The notes under the pieces: generated by a model
Told to the model about the DNA's origin: nothing
What the model saw: the letters and a program-made list of their open reading frames with translations, nothing else
Database searches by the model: none
Part shown: positions 1 to 11,186 of the stretch, in pieces
Position numbering within the stretch: the first letter of the stretch is position 1
How the letters are laid out: each line of letters begins with the position of its first letter
Program-made: the position numbers and the translations under genes
Source of the DNA: Trichoderma breve
Lineage: Eukaryota > Ascomycota > Sordariomycetes > Hypocreales > Hypocreaceae
Direction of reading: 5' to 3'
NCBI RefSeq assembly: GCF_028502605.1
Contig: NC_079235.1
Location: 3,100,001-3,164,000, forward strand
DNA length: 64,000 nt

Positions 1-2558
1 TATCTTGAGAAGCCGACATGATTGTTGAGTAGTGGTAATGGTGAAGAAGGTAGTGGAGAGAGGTGGATGCGACGGAAGTTTTGATATCAAGGTAGAGAAT
101 CAGGAACTGCTCTCAAAACTAACTGGTAGATGTCAGTTCCAAAGCTCACAATAAATTTAGGTTGAAGATAGAGCTGCTCAAGGCTCCGCGTAGGTCGCGC
201 AAGGCGGCGCGCGCATAGCTGGGCCATCTGTGACGCAACCTGCGTCGACTACGTTGGCGGCCTGTTGACGGCGGGACAGCCGCATCGGCAACGGATTTGA
301 AATGCGGCCGAGGGTCATCACCAAACAAAGGCTGCGAGAGCAATGATGCACTTACCGAGTAGTTTTCGAGAAGCTGGAAGTTGCGTGAACGTCGAGAGGA
401 TGACTGGGAACGAGGCGGCCGTAAAAAGTTGACAAGACGTCGAATGCGTTTGCCAGACTCTTTTTTTTGTGTGTGGTGTTGGCAGGGATTTGGCGGGGTC
501 GAGAGGCGAGTGGGCGTAAGAGTGCGAAGGTGCAGTGAGAAACGCGACAAGGTCCGGTCTCGAAGGGCAAGGAAGTGCGCAAGAGGAGTCGGAAGATGGA
601 CGTTGGGAGAGAAATTCGTCGGGGGGCGAGAGTGCGAGAAAAGGGTAGAAGGCGGGAAGAGATGGGGAGATGTGAGAGAGGAAGAGAGCGAGAGAAGACG
701 GGGATTGAGATTGGAGGCAAGGTGAGAGAGAGCTCTGGAGGGGGAGCCGAGAAGAAAGTCAGGTGGGGAGCAGAGGTGAAGGAGGGAGAAAGCGCCGGAC
801 ACATGGGAAAACAAGCACACAGCAAGCACAAGCACAAGCACGGCGACCGCTAGCTAGGCTGTACTGTACTGTATGTAGGCGCCGTCGCCGCTGCAGCTGT
901 CACTGCCGTGGCCACTAGACCGGCAAGCCCAGTGCGCTGGAGCGTTTGGACCTGCTAAACCTCGAATCGGAAAGGAATGGGAACTTGGAAGCCGGAGCGA
1001 AAAAATCGGAGACGAACGGTGTGCCAGGAACGGCCATGCTCTGATCTGATACATACAGCGTGATGGAGGTATGTACAGACGTGCAGTATTTTGCAGGCAG
1101 GGTACTTTGTGCGTGAGCTTCTCTTGTCTTGTCTTGTCAAGGTGCCCTTTATTGTTGCCGCCAGGTGGACCGGGGAGGTGCTGGAAAAGGCAGTATGAGT
1201 ACCTGGGACTACCTATCCTGTACCTTGGTTCTTGCCGGCGTGCATGCTGCCAGGAAGGTTATACCAGGGTCCTTTTCTGGTATCATCTGCCACGCGATCC
1301 AGCTTTTCTCAGCGAGGTCTCTAGGTTCGCTTGCCTAAAGCGGAAATGGGGTGAGAATGCGCCCCCAGATTTTGGCATATCCGCGTTCTGCTGTACATAC
1401 TCGTACAGTACATGCGTTTTCACATGGGAGTTTTTAAACACCATCATTAATATCCGTGGAGGAAAGCGGGTGCATGCATGCCATTCGCGGTAATCGCAAT
1501 TACCAATGGAACGCAATTTGAACCACGACCGCCTTTCTTATGTCCGAGTCCCTTTTGAGTATCTATACACCTGCAGATACCTACTCGTATAGACTCAATT
1601 CACCCACCCTACAGCTTTGTCAAATGCCCTCGTTACAAGGCGGCACAGAGATACTTTTTCGGGTTACCGGTGTGACACAAGTTACTAATTGATATTCAAC
1701 GAGATCCCGGTTTCCCTCCCTTGACTTTCATGCACTGCGCTCACTGCAGCAAGCCTAGTTGATAGCGGCGCACCCAACCCCTGCCCTTCTTTCTTATAGG
1801 CAATCAGCGTCAAGACCTATTCTGCTACTCCCCTTCATGCCGTATAAGCCACCATTCACAGCTGCAGAGCCTACATGTACACCTACATCTACACCAATCG
1901 TTTCGCTGGAGGGTGTTTGCAGTGCAGCAAACTCTACTCTACGCCTGCTGTCGAGTCTGGAGTGGATATGGGCGAGCGCACATTCGAAGAGATGATGATA
2001 CTGCGACTTGCTTCCGTCTGGAGAGTTTGCCCTGGATAGTTGATTGGAATCACCAGTGTTTGTAGAATACTTCCAAGCTGGAATAATGCCATTAGATATT
2101 GCAAATTATTGAGAACATGCGCAAGCCAGAAAGCGGTGACTGCGGGGGAGCTGCTGTTTGCTATACCGCCAATAGCTCTCGACTGCTGAACGCTCGTGCA
2201 TTCTGATGCCTTACCGAAGGCGGGGGGTGATATTTTAATGCTGCTCATTAGGGCTTCTTCCGCTCAATTCCAAATGGCCAACGTTGCGTTGTAATGATTG
2301 GGCTCGGTCCCCTGTCCCATCACATCACAATGGGACGATGCCGGTGAAGACACCTAATCCGCAATTTCCGGAGATGCCTCGATATCAATTGGCGGGCACT
2401 GTAAGGCTTTGAACACGAATGGTACATTACAGATAATCAGACACCGCTAATGTATCCTTTCATCTTCTTGTTTCTACTATGTAAATGCTATAAATATTAT
2501 GCTGCACAATTCTATCTAAATATGATGAATAGCAAATTACCACCGCATATCTCATCCG
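1..2558. other. No supported gene; likely leader/promoter of an off-window minus-strand gene
   Basis: Open frames here are low-complexity and none begins with a convincing ATG and keeps protein-like composition. Bases about 380-800 are strongly purine-rich on the plus strand (C/T-rich on minus), typical of fungal promoters and 5' leaders, suggesting a minus-strand gene starting left of the window. A short AAGCAC-type hexamer run lies at about 815-842. About 1,000-2,550 shows no motif I can name and probably includes the 3' flank of the Laa2-like gene. Confidence 0.4.
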
Positions 2559-4346
2559 TCAACGCTGTCGTAATTTCTGCTCGTGTTCTATCCAAAAGTT
2601 CTTACAGGCTCTGTGGCCCCAGTGCTCAACCCACCACTCCCCAAAACTGTCCTCTATGTCGTAATCAACCTTTGATATTCTCTCTTCCCTCTTCAGCCCG
2701 CATATTATACATGGTTTAGGCCCGGTGGGCACCATCTTTGCAGTTTGGACCAGCATATTCTCGCTCAGCTCAGGCACCTTGAGACTGAGCTTACCCTCAG
2801 TGTTGGCAGCTGCCACGGCAGATCGTAGGCGTCCCACGTATTCGCGCCACACAGCTACCACATCTGCTGCCTCTCTGTCTTCTCGAGCTGACTGGGTTTT
2901 GTCGACACCCGCAAGCTTCATACCCTTGCTGCCAGCGGCCGAGATGGACATGCTTTTGGCCAGAATCTTGTCCCTGTGCCACCTATGCTTACGACCAGCT
3001 ATTACTCGAGCAGCAGTCGTGGCAAGGAGGATATAACCCTGGAGAAAGTGGATGGCTTTAGGGTTAGAAAGAACCTGCTGCTTGATGGAGGCACTATGAC
3101 CAGACATTGGCTTGAAAAAGGCATTCGCTGAACTGAAGAGATTGGGAAAGGCAGACAAGATGACGGACGGTGGTGGAACATTGGTTGGGGGAGGGTCATC
3201 GTCGTTTGCCTTTATAGCGTTAGATTCACTGTCATCACCAGCGCCCCAATCCCAATTCTCAGACTGAGGAATGCTGTGAGCAACATCTTTCTTATTGCCG
3301 GGCCCGCTAGCAGTATCATCCCACGCATCCCAATCATCATCGAAAGCCTTGGCGATGGATGGCTTTGCTTTATGTTTGGTTGTTGGCCATGCAGTTACTG
3401 GTGTTGCTGACTTCGGAGCATCACGTGTTTTCTTGACGGCATCAACCGTTGGTACACTCGTCTTGATGCCAAGATCTGGGAAGGGATTCCGCTCCTGAAA
3501 CGATGGCGATTTAGGTGGGTTAGGAAGTGTGGATGCCGCCCCAAAGCTCAGTGCGCCCAAGAGCTGAGGAGGCGGTTGCTTGTGAGCCACTTTCTTCATA
3601 GGCTGCTGCTGCTGCTGCTGTTGTTGTTGCGGAGGTTCATCAAGAGAGAGCAGGTCTAGCAACGGCGCAGAGTTGAAAGAAGATGCGGGTTTGGATGTGG
3701 AGCTTTGCTTTGGCTGCATCGGTGCTGGTGCCACCGCTTCGAAATCACCAAATTCATCATCATCCTCATCCAAATCCGGTTCCTGGAGCTCAAAATCATC
3801 GGCATCGAAGAGCACGTTGGAACCTGTCGGTGCTGAAGGCATAGAGAACCTTGCATTGCTTGGCGTTGAGTTCCATGACGGGCCAGCGTTGTTGGGCCTA
3901 TTTGCTTGGACGTCGACCAAGGTATTGGTCATGATATCGATGGAGGGAGCCCGGAAAGGCCGATTTCTGGTCTCAGGCTCCTTGGATGGGGCGGAAAAGG
4001 CCCCAAACGGATCGGAAGGCTTGTTAATTGCAGATGCTGCCGGAGCAGGCTTTGCCGTCTCAAAGTCGCCCCAGCCATCGTCATCAGCATCATCGAACGC
4101 CTGTGGTGCTGGTGCAGTCTGCGGAGGTGCTGGGGCCGCAGCAGCCCAATTGATAGCTCCGCTGGGCTGAGATTGGATGGGGGGCCATCTCTCAACTGGC
4201 GAAGCTGCTGCTGTTGTGAAATCGTTGAAGCCAAAGCTAAAGGGGTCCCTTGCGGGCTTGCTCTGCTGACTTGCGGCTGGCGGAATTGGTGGTTGTTGAG
4301 GAGGTGGCGGATTGCTGTTGAATTCGGCAAACAAATCAGCCGACAT
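2559..4346 (-). CDS. Aftiphilin/Laa2-like clathrin AP-1 accessory protein
   Basis: Intronless, 595 aa. The start is the ATG at 4346 (MSADLF); the frame stays open upstream to 4673, but that part is Arg/Ser-rich and looks like leader. Residues 1-340 are disordered, Pro/Ala-rich and studded with adaptor-ear motifs: PFGAF (~113-117), GWGDFE (91-96), EFGDFE (~198-203), plus a clathrin-box-like LLDLL (229-233) and acidic W-x-x-W stretches. A run of about nine glutamines follows. The C-terminal ~180 residues are ordered and end with a conserved block: Cys546-x2-Cys549, FGEWW, HWGH and Cys581. That ending matches my recollection of the Laa2/aftiphilin family, which loads AP-1 and clathrin at the trans-Golgi and endosomes. 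Motifs are seen; the family name is recalled; the role is inferred. It is divergently transcribed from the TBC protein. Confidence 0.65.
   Translation of the reverse strand: MSADLFAEFNSNPPPPQQPPIPPAASQQSKPARDPFSFGFNDFTTAAASPVERWPPIQSQPSGAINWAAAAPAPPQTAPAPQAFDDADDDGWGDFETAKPAPAASAINKPSDPFGAFSAPSKEPETRNRPFRAPSIDIMTNTLVDVQANRPNNAGPSWNSTPSNARFSMPSAPTGSNVLFDADDFELQEPDLDEDDDEFGDFEAVAPAPMQPKQSSTSKPASSFNSAPLLDLLSLDEPPQQQQQQQQQPMKKVAHKQPPPQLLGALSFGAASTLPNPPKSPSFQERNPFPDLGIKTSVPTVDAVKKTRDAPKSATPVTAWPTTKHKAKPSIAKAFDDDWDAWDDTASGPGNKKDVAHSIPQSENWDWGAGDDSESNAIKANDDDPPPTNVPPPSVILSAFPNLFSSANAFFKPMSGHSASIKQQVLSNPKAIHFLQGYILLATTAARVIAGRKHRWHRDKILAKSMSISAAGSKGMKLAGVDKTQSAREDREAADVVAVWREYVGRLRSAVAAANTEGKLSLKVPELSENMLVQTAKMVPTGPKPCIICGLKREERISKVDYDIEDSFGEWWVEHWGHRACKNFWIEHEQKLRQR
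3603..3629 (-). repeat. Polyglutamine-coding CAG/CAA repeat
   Basis: Six CTG followed by three TTG triplets on the plus strand give about nine glutamines in the disordered part of the Laa2-like protein. Likely length-variable between strains. Confidence 0.85.
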
Positions 4347-4881
4347 GTTGGCAGGTCTCAAGATGCATGCTCCTTGTAACTGTATGATAAGAGACAAACA
4401 GCTGCGTCTAGGTATCGCTGCAGAGATGGACACGGTTCTACTTGTATATATGCGAGCAGTCTGTAGGAGCTTGAGATGAGAGTAGCTGTATGGACGTGGA
4501 GTTAAGTAAGCGGAGGACGCGGCTCGACAGCGCAAGTAGCAGAACCTATGCACAAAACACCGCTGCAGGCCATTTAGGGGCGCGGCATTAGGGTGCCGGA
4601 GCCGGGATATCGCGCTAGCAACCCGCCTACAGCGATCTATGACGGCCGAGTATGCGTGTACCTGTACATCCACGTTGGCCAGGTGCGGGGCTATGGCGCC
4701 GTACTTTCACAGCCCTCAATCTTCTCACTTCCAACTGGACTTTATGAGATATCGTGGACTGCGTAATATTCACCTATCTGGTATTCCCGATGCGGCAATA
4801 GACTCACCTGAGAGCTGGAAGTGAGCGTATCATGTCGATAAGTTTGGCCGCTTAGTCTTACTTGCCAGGACCCTCACCAGG
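4347..4881. promoter_or_regulatory. Shared 535-bp divergent promoter (Laa2-like / TBC GAP)
   Basis: This is the only DNA between the ATG of the Laa2-like gene (minus, 4346) and the ATG of the TBC gene (plus, 4882), so it must hold both leaders and core promoters. I see no clear TATA box on either strand, which suits constitutive genes. Part of it is an open frame on the minus strand that I treat as leader. Confidence 0.6.
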
Positions 4882-7400
4882 ATGAGATCTCTTGCAGAGA
4901 CACAGTGAGTGTCATGTCTCACAATGAAATGTCAAAAGTCTGCCAACTGACTGCCCCTGAAGAGCGAGATGGCAGGCAACTCAGACGCACTGCGCAAGCG
5001 TTGAGGACTTACAGAATGCTGTCCGCCACAACGGCCCCTCGAGCCCTTGCTTATCTGGTTGTCGTTCTGTCTGCTGGAAGGTGAGTCTGCTTACGCATCT
5101 GACATCTGTGTCTGGAGATGGTGGTCTGACACTGACTTGCTACGCAAAGGTCTTTCTTCTGTCAAAAGATGGTGACAGTACCAAGCCAAGCTGGTCTCAA
5201 TCTCTCCGCGAGAAGAGAGAGTCGTATAGCGAACGCCGTGATCACTTTCTCAAGTTCATAAACCACCCTGAGGCTCTCACGGAGCTCACCATTGACCCTT
5301 TGGCTGATGACCCAAAAGTGAGTGACAACTTCCGGCCTAGACATGGACTCAATGGAATCTAATACTTCCAAGTCCCCTTGGAACACTGTCCGCGAAGATG
5401 AAGTTGTCAGAGCAGAAATCTTGCAAGACGTCCAGAGGCTGCCGGACGAAGCAAATTATCATGAAGACTATATGCAACGCATGATTCTGGATATCCTCTT
5501 TGTCTATTGCAAGGTGAATCCAGACAGGGGTGGCTATCGACAGGGGATGCATGAACTCCTGGCTCCTATACTACACGTGGTCGAGCAGGATGCTTTAGAT
5601 CGAGTATCGACAACCGCTAGCGATGACGAGGATAGCCTCGAGGAGCTGATGCTCGAAACCATCGACCAGTCATTCATCGAGCACGATGCCTTTATCTTAT
5701 TTTCTGAGTTGATGGAGAACGCTCAGTCATTTTACGAGGTCAAAGATGTGCCAAACTCAAGCCCGCCGACTGACGGTCCATCACAATCTCGATTTCCTGA
5801 GCAAAGCTCCGCCATTGTTGAGCGGAGCAAATTCATTCACGAAGTCTGCTTACAGAAGATTGATCCAGAACTGGCAGCGCATCTTACAAGTATAGAGATA
5901 CTTCCCCAAATATTTTTAATGTGAGTGAGACGATTGTTTTTCGATGCTAGTCCCCCCTTTTGTTCTTACATGTATACTAATCTGTTTACCAGTCGCTGGA
6001 TTCGACTTTTATTCAGCCGAGAATTTCCTTTCAATCAATTTCTTGTGCTTTGGGATACAATTTTGGCCGTCGATCCCTCGTTAGACCTTATAGACCTCGT
6101 TTGTTGCGCCATGCTACTGCGAATCCGCTGGCAACGTGAGTATCTTTTCCTTGCTCACAAAACCCTCACTTTGTTATTCTGACCGTTTCATCCAGTGTTA
6201 GAATCTGATTATTCTGTTTGCCTGCAACTACTTCTCAAGTACCCGCCACCAGATCAGTTGCACGGACCTCATACATTCGTCGATGATGCACTCTATCTCC
6301 GGGATCACATGAATGCACCCGGAGGCGCAACCCTGATCAAGAAGTACTCAGGAAGACTCCCTAATGTCCAAAAGAGCACCCAATCTACTGAACGTGTTAA
6401 CTCACCCCTTCCCGGGCTCGATTCTATTCGCAAAAAGGGCTTTGGACTGAGGTCGCCAATCCGCTCGCCGTCAAAATTTCTTCAACAACAGGGTGGAGTG
6501 GAAAATATGATCCAGGGCGTGCTGGAGAAGAGCGAAAAGCTGGGAATCAACCAGGCGTTACGAGACGCTGTTGGTGAAATAAAACGAAACATGCAAGGCC
6601 TAAACGAAGGCCTTTCTTCACCGTATCCGAGAGTCGTTCTGGCTGACGATGGCGCTGCCAAGGCATTGGCTGTTATGCAGAGACGGAACGACCAACTAGC
6701 AGGCTTACTCGAGGAGACTGTCATGAGCCTGAGGGCGCTATCCGTGTCCAATCTCGAAGACAAAGCTCGAAGCCTTGACATAATCGAAGTTGCAGCAGCC
6801 AAAGTCCAATTTGTGCAAATATATCTGCAAGATGCCTCGATGGACATCCCAACCGCAGACTCCTCTACCTCTGAAGAAGCTCAACTCGCGGCCGAGAAAA
6901 GAGAGGACAAGGAAATCAAGAAAGCGCCACCATTTGAAAAAGAGAACCAACCTTTATCACCCGTATCTGGCACGAATGCGTCCGGCCCGAATCTCTTGAA
7001 AGCAGATTCAAAGCTGGGAGATATGAAGAAGTCTGAAGAAATCCAGGACCCACTCTCTAATGCAGCAGAAGCTACAAGCATTGATTCAAAGAAAGAGGAG
7101 GTGCTGAGTGAAGGCCAACCCAAGACTCCAGTGGCTGTCTCTATACCTGCTAGATCGACTATAGCACAGTCTTCATTCTCATGGATGCTAGAACCGGAAG
7201 AGTCCGGACCACTACAAACGCCCCCAATAGGCAAATCACCTACATCCCAACAGAAGAGGCGTAATAACAATGCTAGCCGGGAAAAGAATGCATTCTTGTT
7301 CGGAGAAGCACCGGCAGAGTTGGATGAAAGAGACCCCCTTAGATCTGGCGACATATTTGGGATGGAGCCTATGCCGACCCCGCCAGCAAAGGGGAAATAA
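4882..7400 (+). CDS. TBC domain Rab GTPase-activating protein, TBC1D5 type
   Basis: Six exons (4882-4904, 4963-5080, 5150-5317, 5373-5920, 5993-6135, 6196-7400) give 734 aa. Every intron is short (55-72 nt), starts GTGAGT and restores the frame. The N-terminus has the TBC1D5 signature: HNGPSSP, CRSVCWK, then HPEALTELTIDPLADDP. Both catalytic fingers are present: Arg125 in I-x-x-D-x-x-R and Gln160 in GYRQGMHE. The TBC fold ends near residue 350; the remaining ~385 residues are disordered, with one short coiled coil (QRRNDQLAGLLEETV). In animals TBC1D5 binds retromer and acts on Rab7 at late endosomes; a similar endosomal role is inferred here. Exon 1 is only 23 nt. Its neighbour across the promoter is also a traffic gene. 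Confidence 0.88.
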
Positions 7401-7833
7401 CGAGATAGTATGATATATTTCCTTCATGAAACGATTTATCAATATTACGAGATAATCTTGATACCTGAAGCTCGTGATGAGTCAGTTATTTCTTTTGCTC
7501 TTGCAGATGAGTTGAAAGACCGTGTAACTGCATTTAATGAAATGATACTATTACTGAGTGGACCAGATGATTGTATATTATATTGTTGGGAAGCACAAAA
7601 GCGGCCAGTGCTACCGCCCCTTAATTGATGAGTCTTGTTTTTTTCAGTGAGATAAGCTTTTTTTTCTTAAATTCGAATCCTATATACCCTAGCTACTCGG
7701 CCAAGGCTGCTGCTGTGAAACCAAAGTCGCCCACACCCTCAGCCCCCTAAACCAATCAAGAAGAGAACAGGATCTCTGCCGCTTTGACGAGATTTTTTGT
7801 TAGTTTTTTCTTTCTTTGTTCCTAAACAGGCGC
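7401..7833. other. Convergent 3' flanks (TBC gene and trypsin)
   Basis: AT-rich DNA between two stop codons facing each other. It should contain both polyadenylation regions. No ORF with protein-like composition. Confidence 0.6.
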
Positions 7834-8762
7834 TTAAAGGTTGGCCTGGACGAAGCTGAGAAGGCTGCCGAGTCTGCTGTAGACACCAGCGAAACCAGGC
7901 TCAGCACAGCCATTGCCCCAAGAAACAAGACCCTGGAGGACGCCGTTGGCATCGACGATGGGGCCACCGCTGTCACCCTGGCAAGAGTCCTTGCCACCCT
8001 GGGCCTGAGCGGCGCAGAACATGTTGGTGGTAACAGCAGACCTGCCGTACTCGGACTGGCAGGTGGCACGAGAGACGACGGGGACGGAAACCTTGTTGAG
8101 TCTGGCGGGGAGAGACGAGCTGCCCTCGGAGGTGGTGCCCCTGTTGAATCAATTAGCATTGAGTTCCGTACCAATTGCTAGGTGCTCCACGTTATATATC
8201 AGGATATGGGAAATGCTTACCAGCCAGCGGTGGTGACGATGGAACCAGCAGCAGGGTCAGAGCCGGCAGCGGGAAGGGTGGCGTAGCCGATGGTGGAGCT
8301 CTCAGAGATGGAGCTGGCCAGCTTCCAGACAGCAACGTCGAAGTCGGTGGTACGGGAGTTGTAGGAGGGGTTCACAATGATCCTGGAGACACCGACTTGG
8401 GTACCGCCTGAAGCCCAGGTCTGTAATGGATACAAAATTAGTATCAAGTCCAATCTGCCTCTCGGGACAGGGCAGGAGAGGAGGAGGAAGATGGGTCAAC
8501 TTACAAGAGTGCCGGCGCGGACCTTGACCTGCGAGGCAGAGAAGTCGACGGAGCAGTGGGCAGCAGTGATGACGGTGTTGGCGTTGACCAAAACACCACC
8601 GCAGAAGTGAGAGCCCTGAGTGGACAGAGAGACGATGTAGGGGAACTCGCCGAGAGCAGCGGCAGTTCCTCCGACGATATCAGCGCCACGGGGCTCGATG
8701 GCAGCTCCCAGAGCGAGAGCGGGCAGCATAAGAGCTGAAACAATCTGGGAAACGGGAGCCAT
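7834..8762 (-). CDS. pra1: Secreted trypsin-like serine protease (S1), PRA1-like
   Basis: Three exons on the minus strand (8762-8505, 8420-8221, 8140-7834), introns of 84 and 80 nt, 254 aa. A hydrophobic signal peptide (~1-20) and short propeptide precede the activation site IVGG (29-32). The catalytic triad is complete: His69 in TAAHC, Asp114 in DFDVAV, Ser210 in GDSGGP. Asp204, six residues before the serine, is the S1-pocket residue of trypsins, so cleavage after Arg/Lys is predicted. It resembles the PRA1 trypsin of T. harzianum, known for nematicidal and mycoparasitic secretomes; that orthology rests on recall. A TATA-like run lies about 115 bp upstream of the ATG, suiting an inducible secreted enzyme. 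Confidence 0.92.
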
Positions 8763-8872
8763 TGCGAGTGATGGAATTTTTGTCTTCTGAGGTAGAGAGA
8801 AGAGGGCTTTGGATGGTATTCAAGTGGCGAGCTGTGATGATTCTCCAACTTGAATCGAGGGGGAGCCATCTC

Positions 8873-8882
8873 ATATATATAT
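8873..8882 (-). promoter_or_regulatory. TATA-like box of the trypsin gene
   Basis: Alternating ATATATAT about 115 bp upstream of the trypsin ATG, at a usual distance for a regulated fungal secreted-protein gene. Confidence 0.5.
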
Positions 8883-11186
8883 TTTTACCAATCCCAAGAC
8901 GTCTGGGATGCAAGGCAGACATGATAACAAATTACATGCATAGAGCACAGTCCACGACCGATTTAGCCAGCCCTGCCGAATACTACGACGTTAGATGGGT
9001 TCCCCAAATGCAGACCGAGGGCCAAGTGATGGCACCGCATGAAGCATCTCCTTCCTAAAGGGAGATTACCACAAAAACCACTGGCTTGGGCTCGCAAAAG
9101 ATCCATGCTGAGAGACGAGGCCGCCAGAAAGAGAAGGCGACGATGATGGCATTGCACGTAAAGCTGCTACTGGCTGGAGACTGACCATGCAACGCCATGC
9201 ATGGTGTATAAAGAGCCAGACCGGATAGACCTGAATGAGAAATACTAGACGATTGGACACAAGCAGAACAAGGCTAGACACATAATGACGAGAATGCTAC
9301 ACCCATTACCAAACTAGCTAATTACACTGAAACTATGTAAATACTATAATAAAAACTATCGCCAACTAATAGGAGCACGGCCAAAAACACGAAGCCGAAA
9401 CACCTCCGTCCGGTGTATAAGGTAAGAGAGATAAGCGCCTCAACTCCAATGCTCATTATCACAAGCGATCGGCCGGCTCCGGCAGTGTCGAAGCTCAAAC
9501 AGCCTGCCATATCCGTCATTTGCTTCCGAGCCCGATCTTGGGTCGCAATGGCCATCGCACGCCTTGCGACCTTCTGAATAGAGGCGCCAAGGCCCGTCCG
9601 AAGTTTGAGGCAAAAGCACATGCATGAGCTTCACGATAATAAAAGGGCGTCGGAACAAATCTGGGCGGCGCGGGGTAACTCGACCCGATCTGGACGGGAG
9701 TACCGAGTACGGGCGGCTTGTAGGCTCGTGCTGTAGGCTGCACCGGTACCGGTGACTCTGTAGAAGAGCATTGAATGGTGAACCCTACCTGGTTTGTCTG
9801 CCGTTGGAGCTTTGGAGCCTAATACTAATAGAATGAATGGCGTTTGAGTGCTCGAAAGTACCGAGCATTTACAACGGTAGTGGCTGGACGCTACGGTAGT
9901 GGGCACCTAATTAGGCAACTAATAGATATTGAGGTAGATAAGGATGGGCTTCAAGATGCAAAAACAGGTAAACAAAAGGAGATGAAGAGGTTAAAAAGGG
10001 AATAAAAAGGAGAGGAGCGAGTTCAGAAGTCCCTTGCATAGCCTTGTTTAGTAAGATATGGCAAGTATTAACCAACCAATTGGATGCTTTAGCACTGCTG
10101 TAGTCTAGAGAGGTAGTTCCAAGTTATTACATGTTGATGCACGAAGTCTGGGCTCATATGGAGTTTGTCTGGCGCTAAGACTTTGGGGCTAGTGACATGA
10201 TGCCATTGAAGCATAATATTAAGATTACGCACCTTTGTTTTTCCTGGCTTAAAATAGCCCGGAGTAGGTGGGCAAAGAAAAAAAGACTGGACGAAAATAC
10301 AGGTAAAAAGCACGAGGATAAAACACGCCTAAGAACAATCCAAACCAACCGCCAAAAACACTACATGTAAATCTTCATTGTGAACTTCTCAGAGCCGAAC
10401 TTCGGCACAGAGGCATCTCTCAAAGGCTTGGCCAGAGCATTGCGCAATCGCGCAGCACGAGAACCAAAAACAATTACAGGGAGCCAATATCCGACGTCAG
10501 GGTTGCATCTACGGGCCAGCGTCAAGAGCGGGCGCCTGGGCCGGGGACATTTCATGGAAACCTGTTCCGGGGGGACCATCACAAAGAGGGAAAATGCACA
10601 CCCGGGCATAGGAAAAAAAATATTGGGCCGTTGTGCCGGGGATCAAGGAACTTGAAGAGAGGAGGCTGGAGCTGGTTCAAGGCGCAAACCGCTTGGCGAT
10701 GGTCCGTGCCGATCTGCTGCTGGGAATAGTACCGTAGCACTGCAGGATTGAAGTGAAATAGCACCGGTTTTCGGAGCAGAGTTGGGGTAGGATATTGATT
10801 TTTTTTTCCTGCTTCGTATTTGCGTGTGACTGCGGGCGTTGCATGCAATCCGGGCTTTTCTGATTGATATCGAGGTAGCATTGAACTATTGTGAAATGTT
10901 AAATAATTGGTCATGCGTTACGTTGTGGAACATGATAAACACGGAGCTGGCGTTGTGCTTCCTTATCTACTAACCCTACATGTGATGGGTCTTACTACAA
11001 ATTATATGTCTAGATGTTGCTAAGCGCTTTGACGAGTATATACGAGTGTTACATTACTGCTGTACCTATATACAGACTGGATATATGCGTGTATACAATG
11101 GCTGTGCATACAGAGGTGAGGTCTATGCAGCTAGCAATGGGACGAAGATGGGATCCTGATGCTTCCCTCCAACCCTCTGCTTGCAT
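8883..11186. other. Intergenic, no supported gene
   Basis: 2.3 kb between the trypsin promoter and the 3' end of the MFS transporter. Several open frames exist on both strands (for example 9322-9621 minus, 10579-10914 minus) but they have shuffled composition and no recognizable motif. I see nothing further. Confidence 0.5.

Noticed and set aside
146..841. 231-aa minus-strand ORF starting like a signal peptide (MLVLVLAVCLF)
   Set aside because: The first codon is GTG, not ATG, and the body is low-complexity Ser/Leu/Pro/Arg from a C/T-rich tract; it is better explained as promoter/leader.
4347..4673. 109-codon N-terminal extension of the Laa2-like protein
   Set aside because: Composition differs from the rest (Arg/Ser/Leu-rich) and the motif-bearing protein begins cleanly at MSADLF; it is treated as 5' leader.
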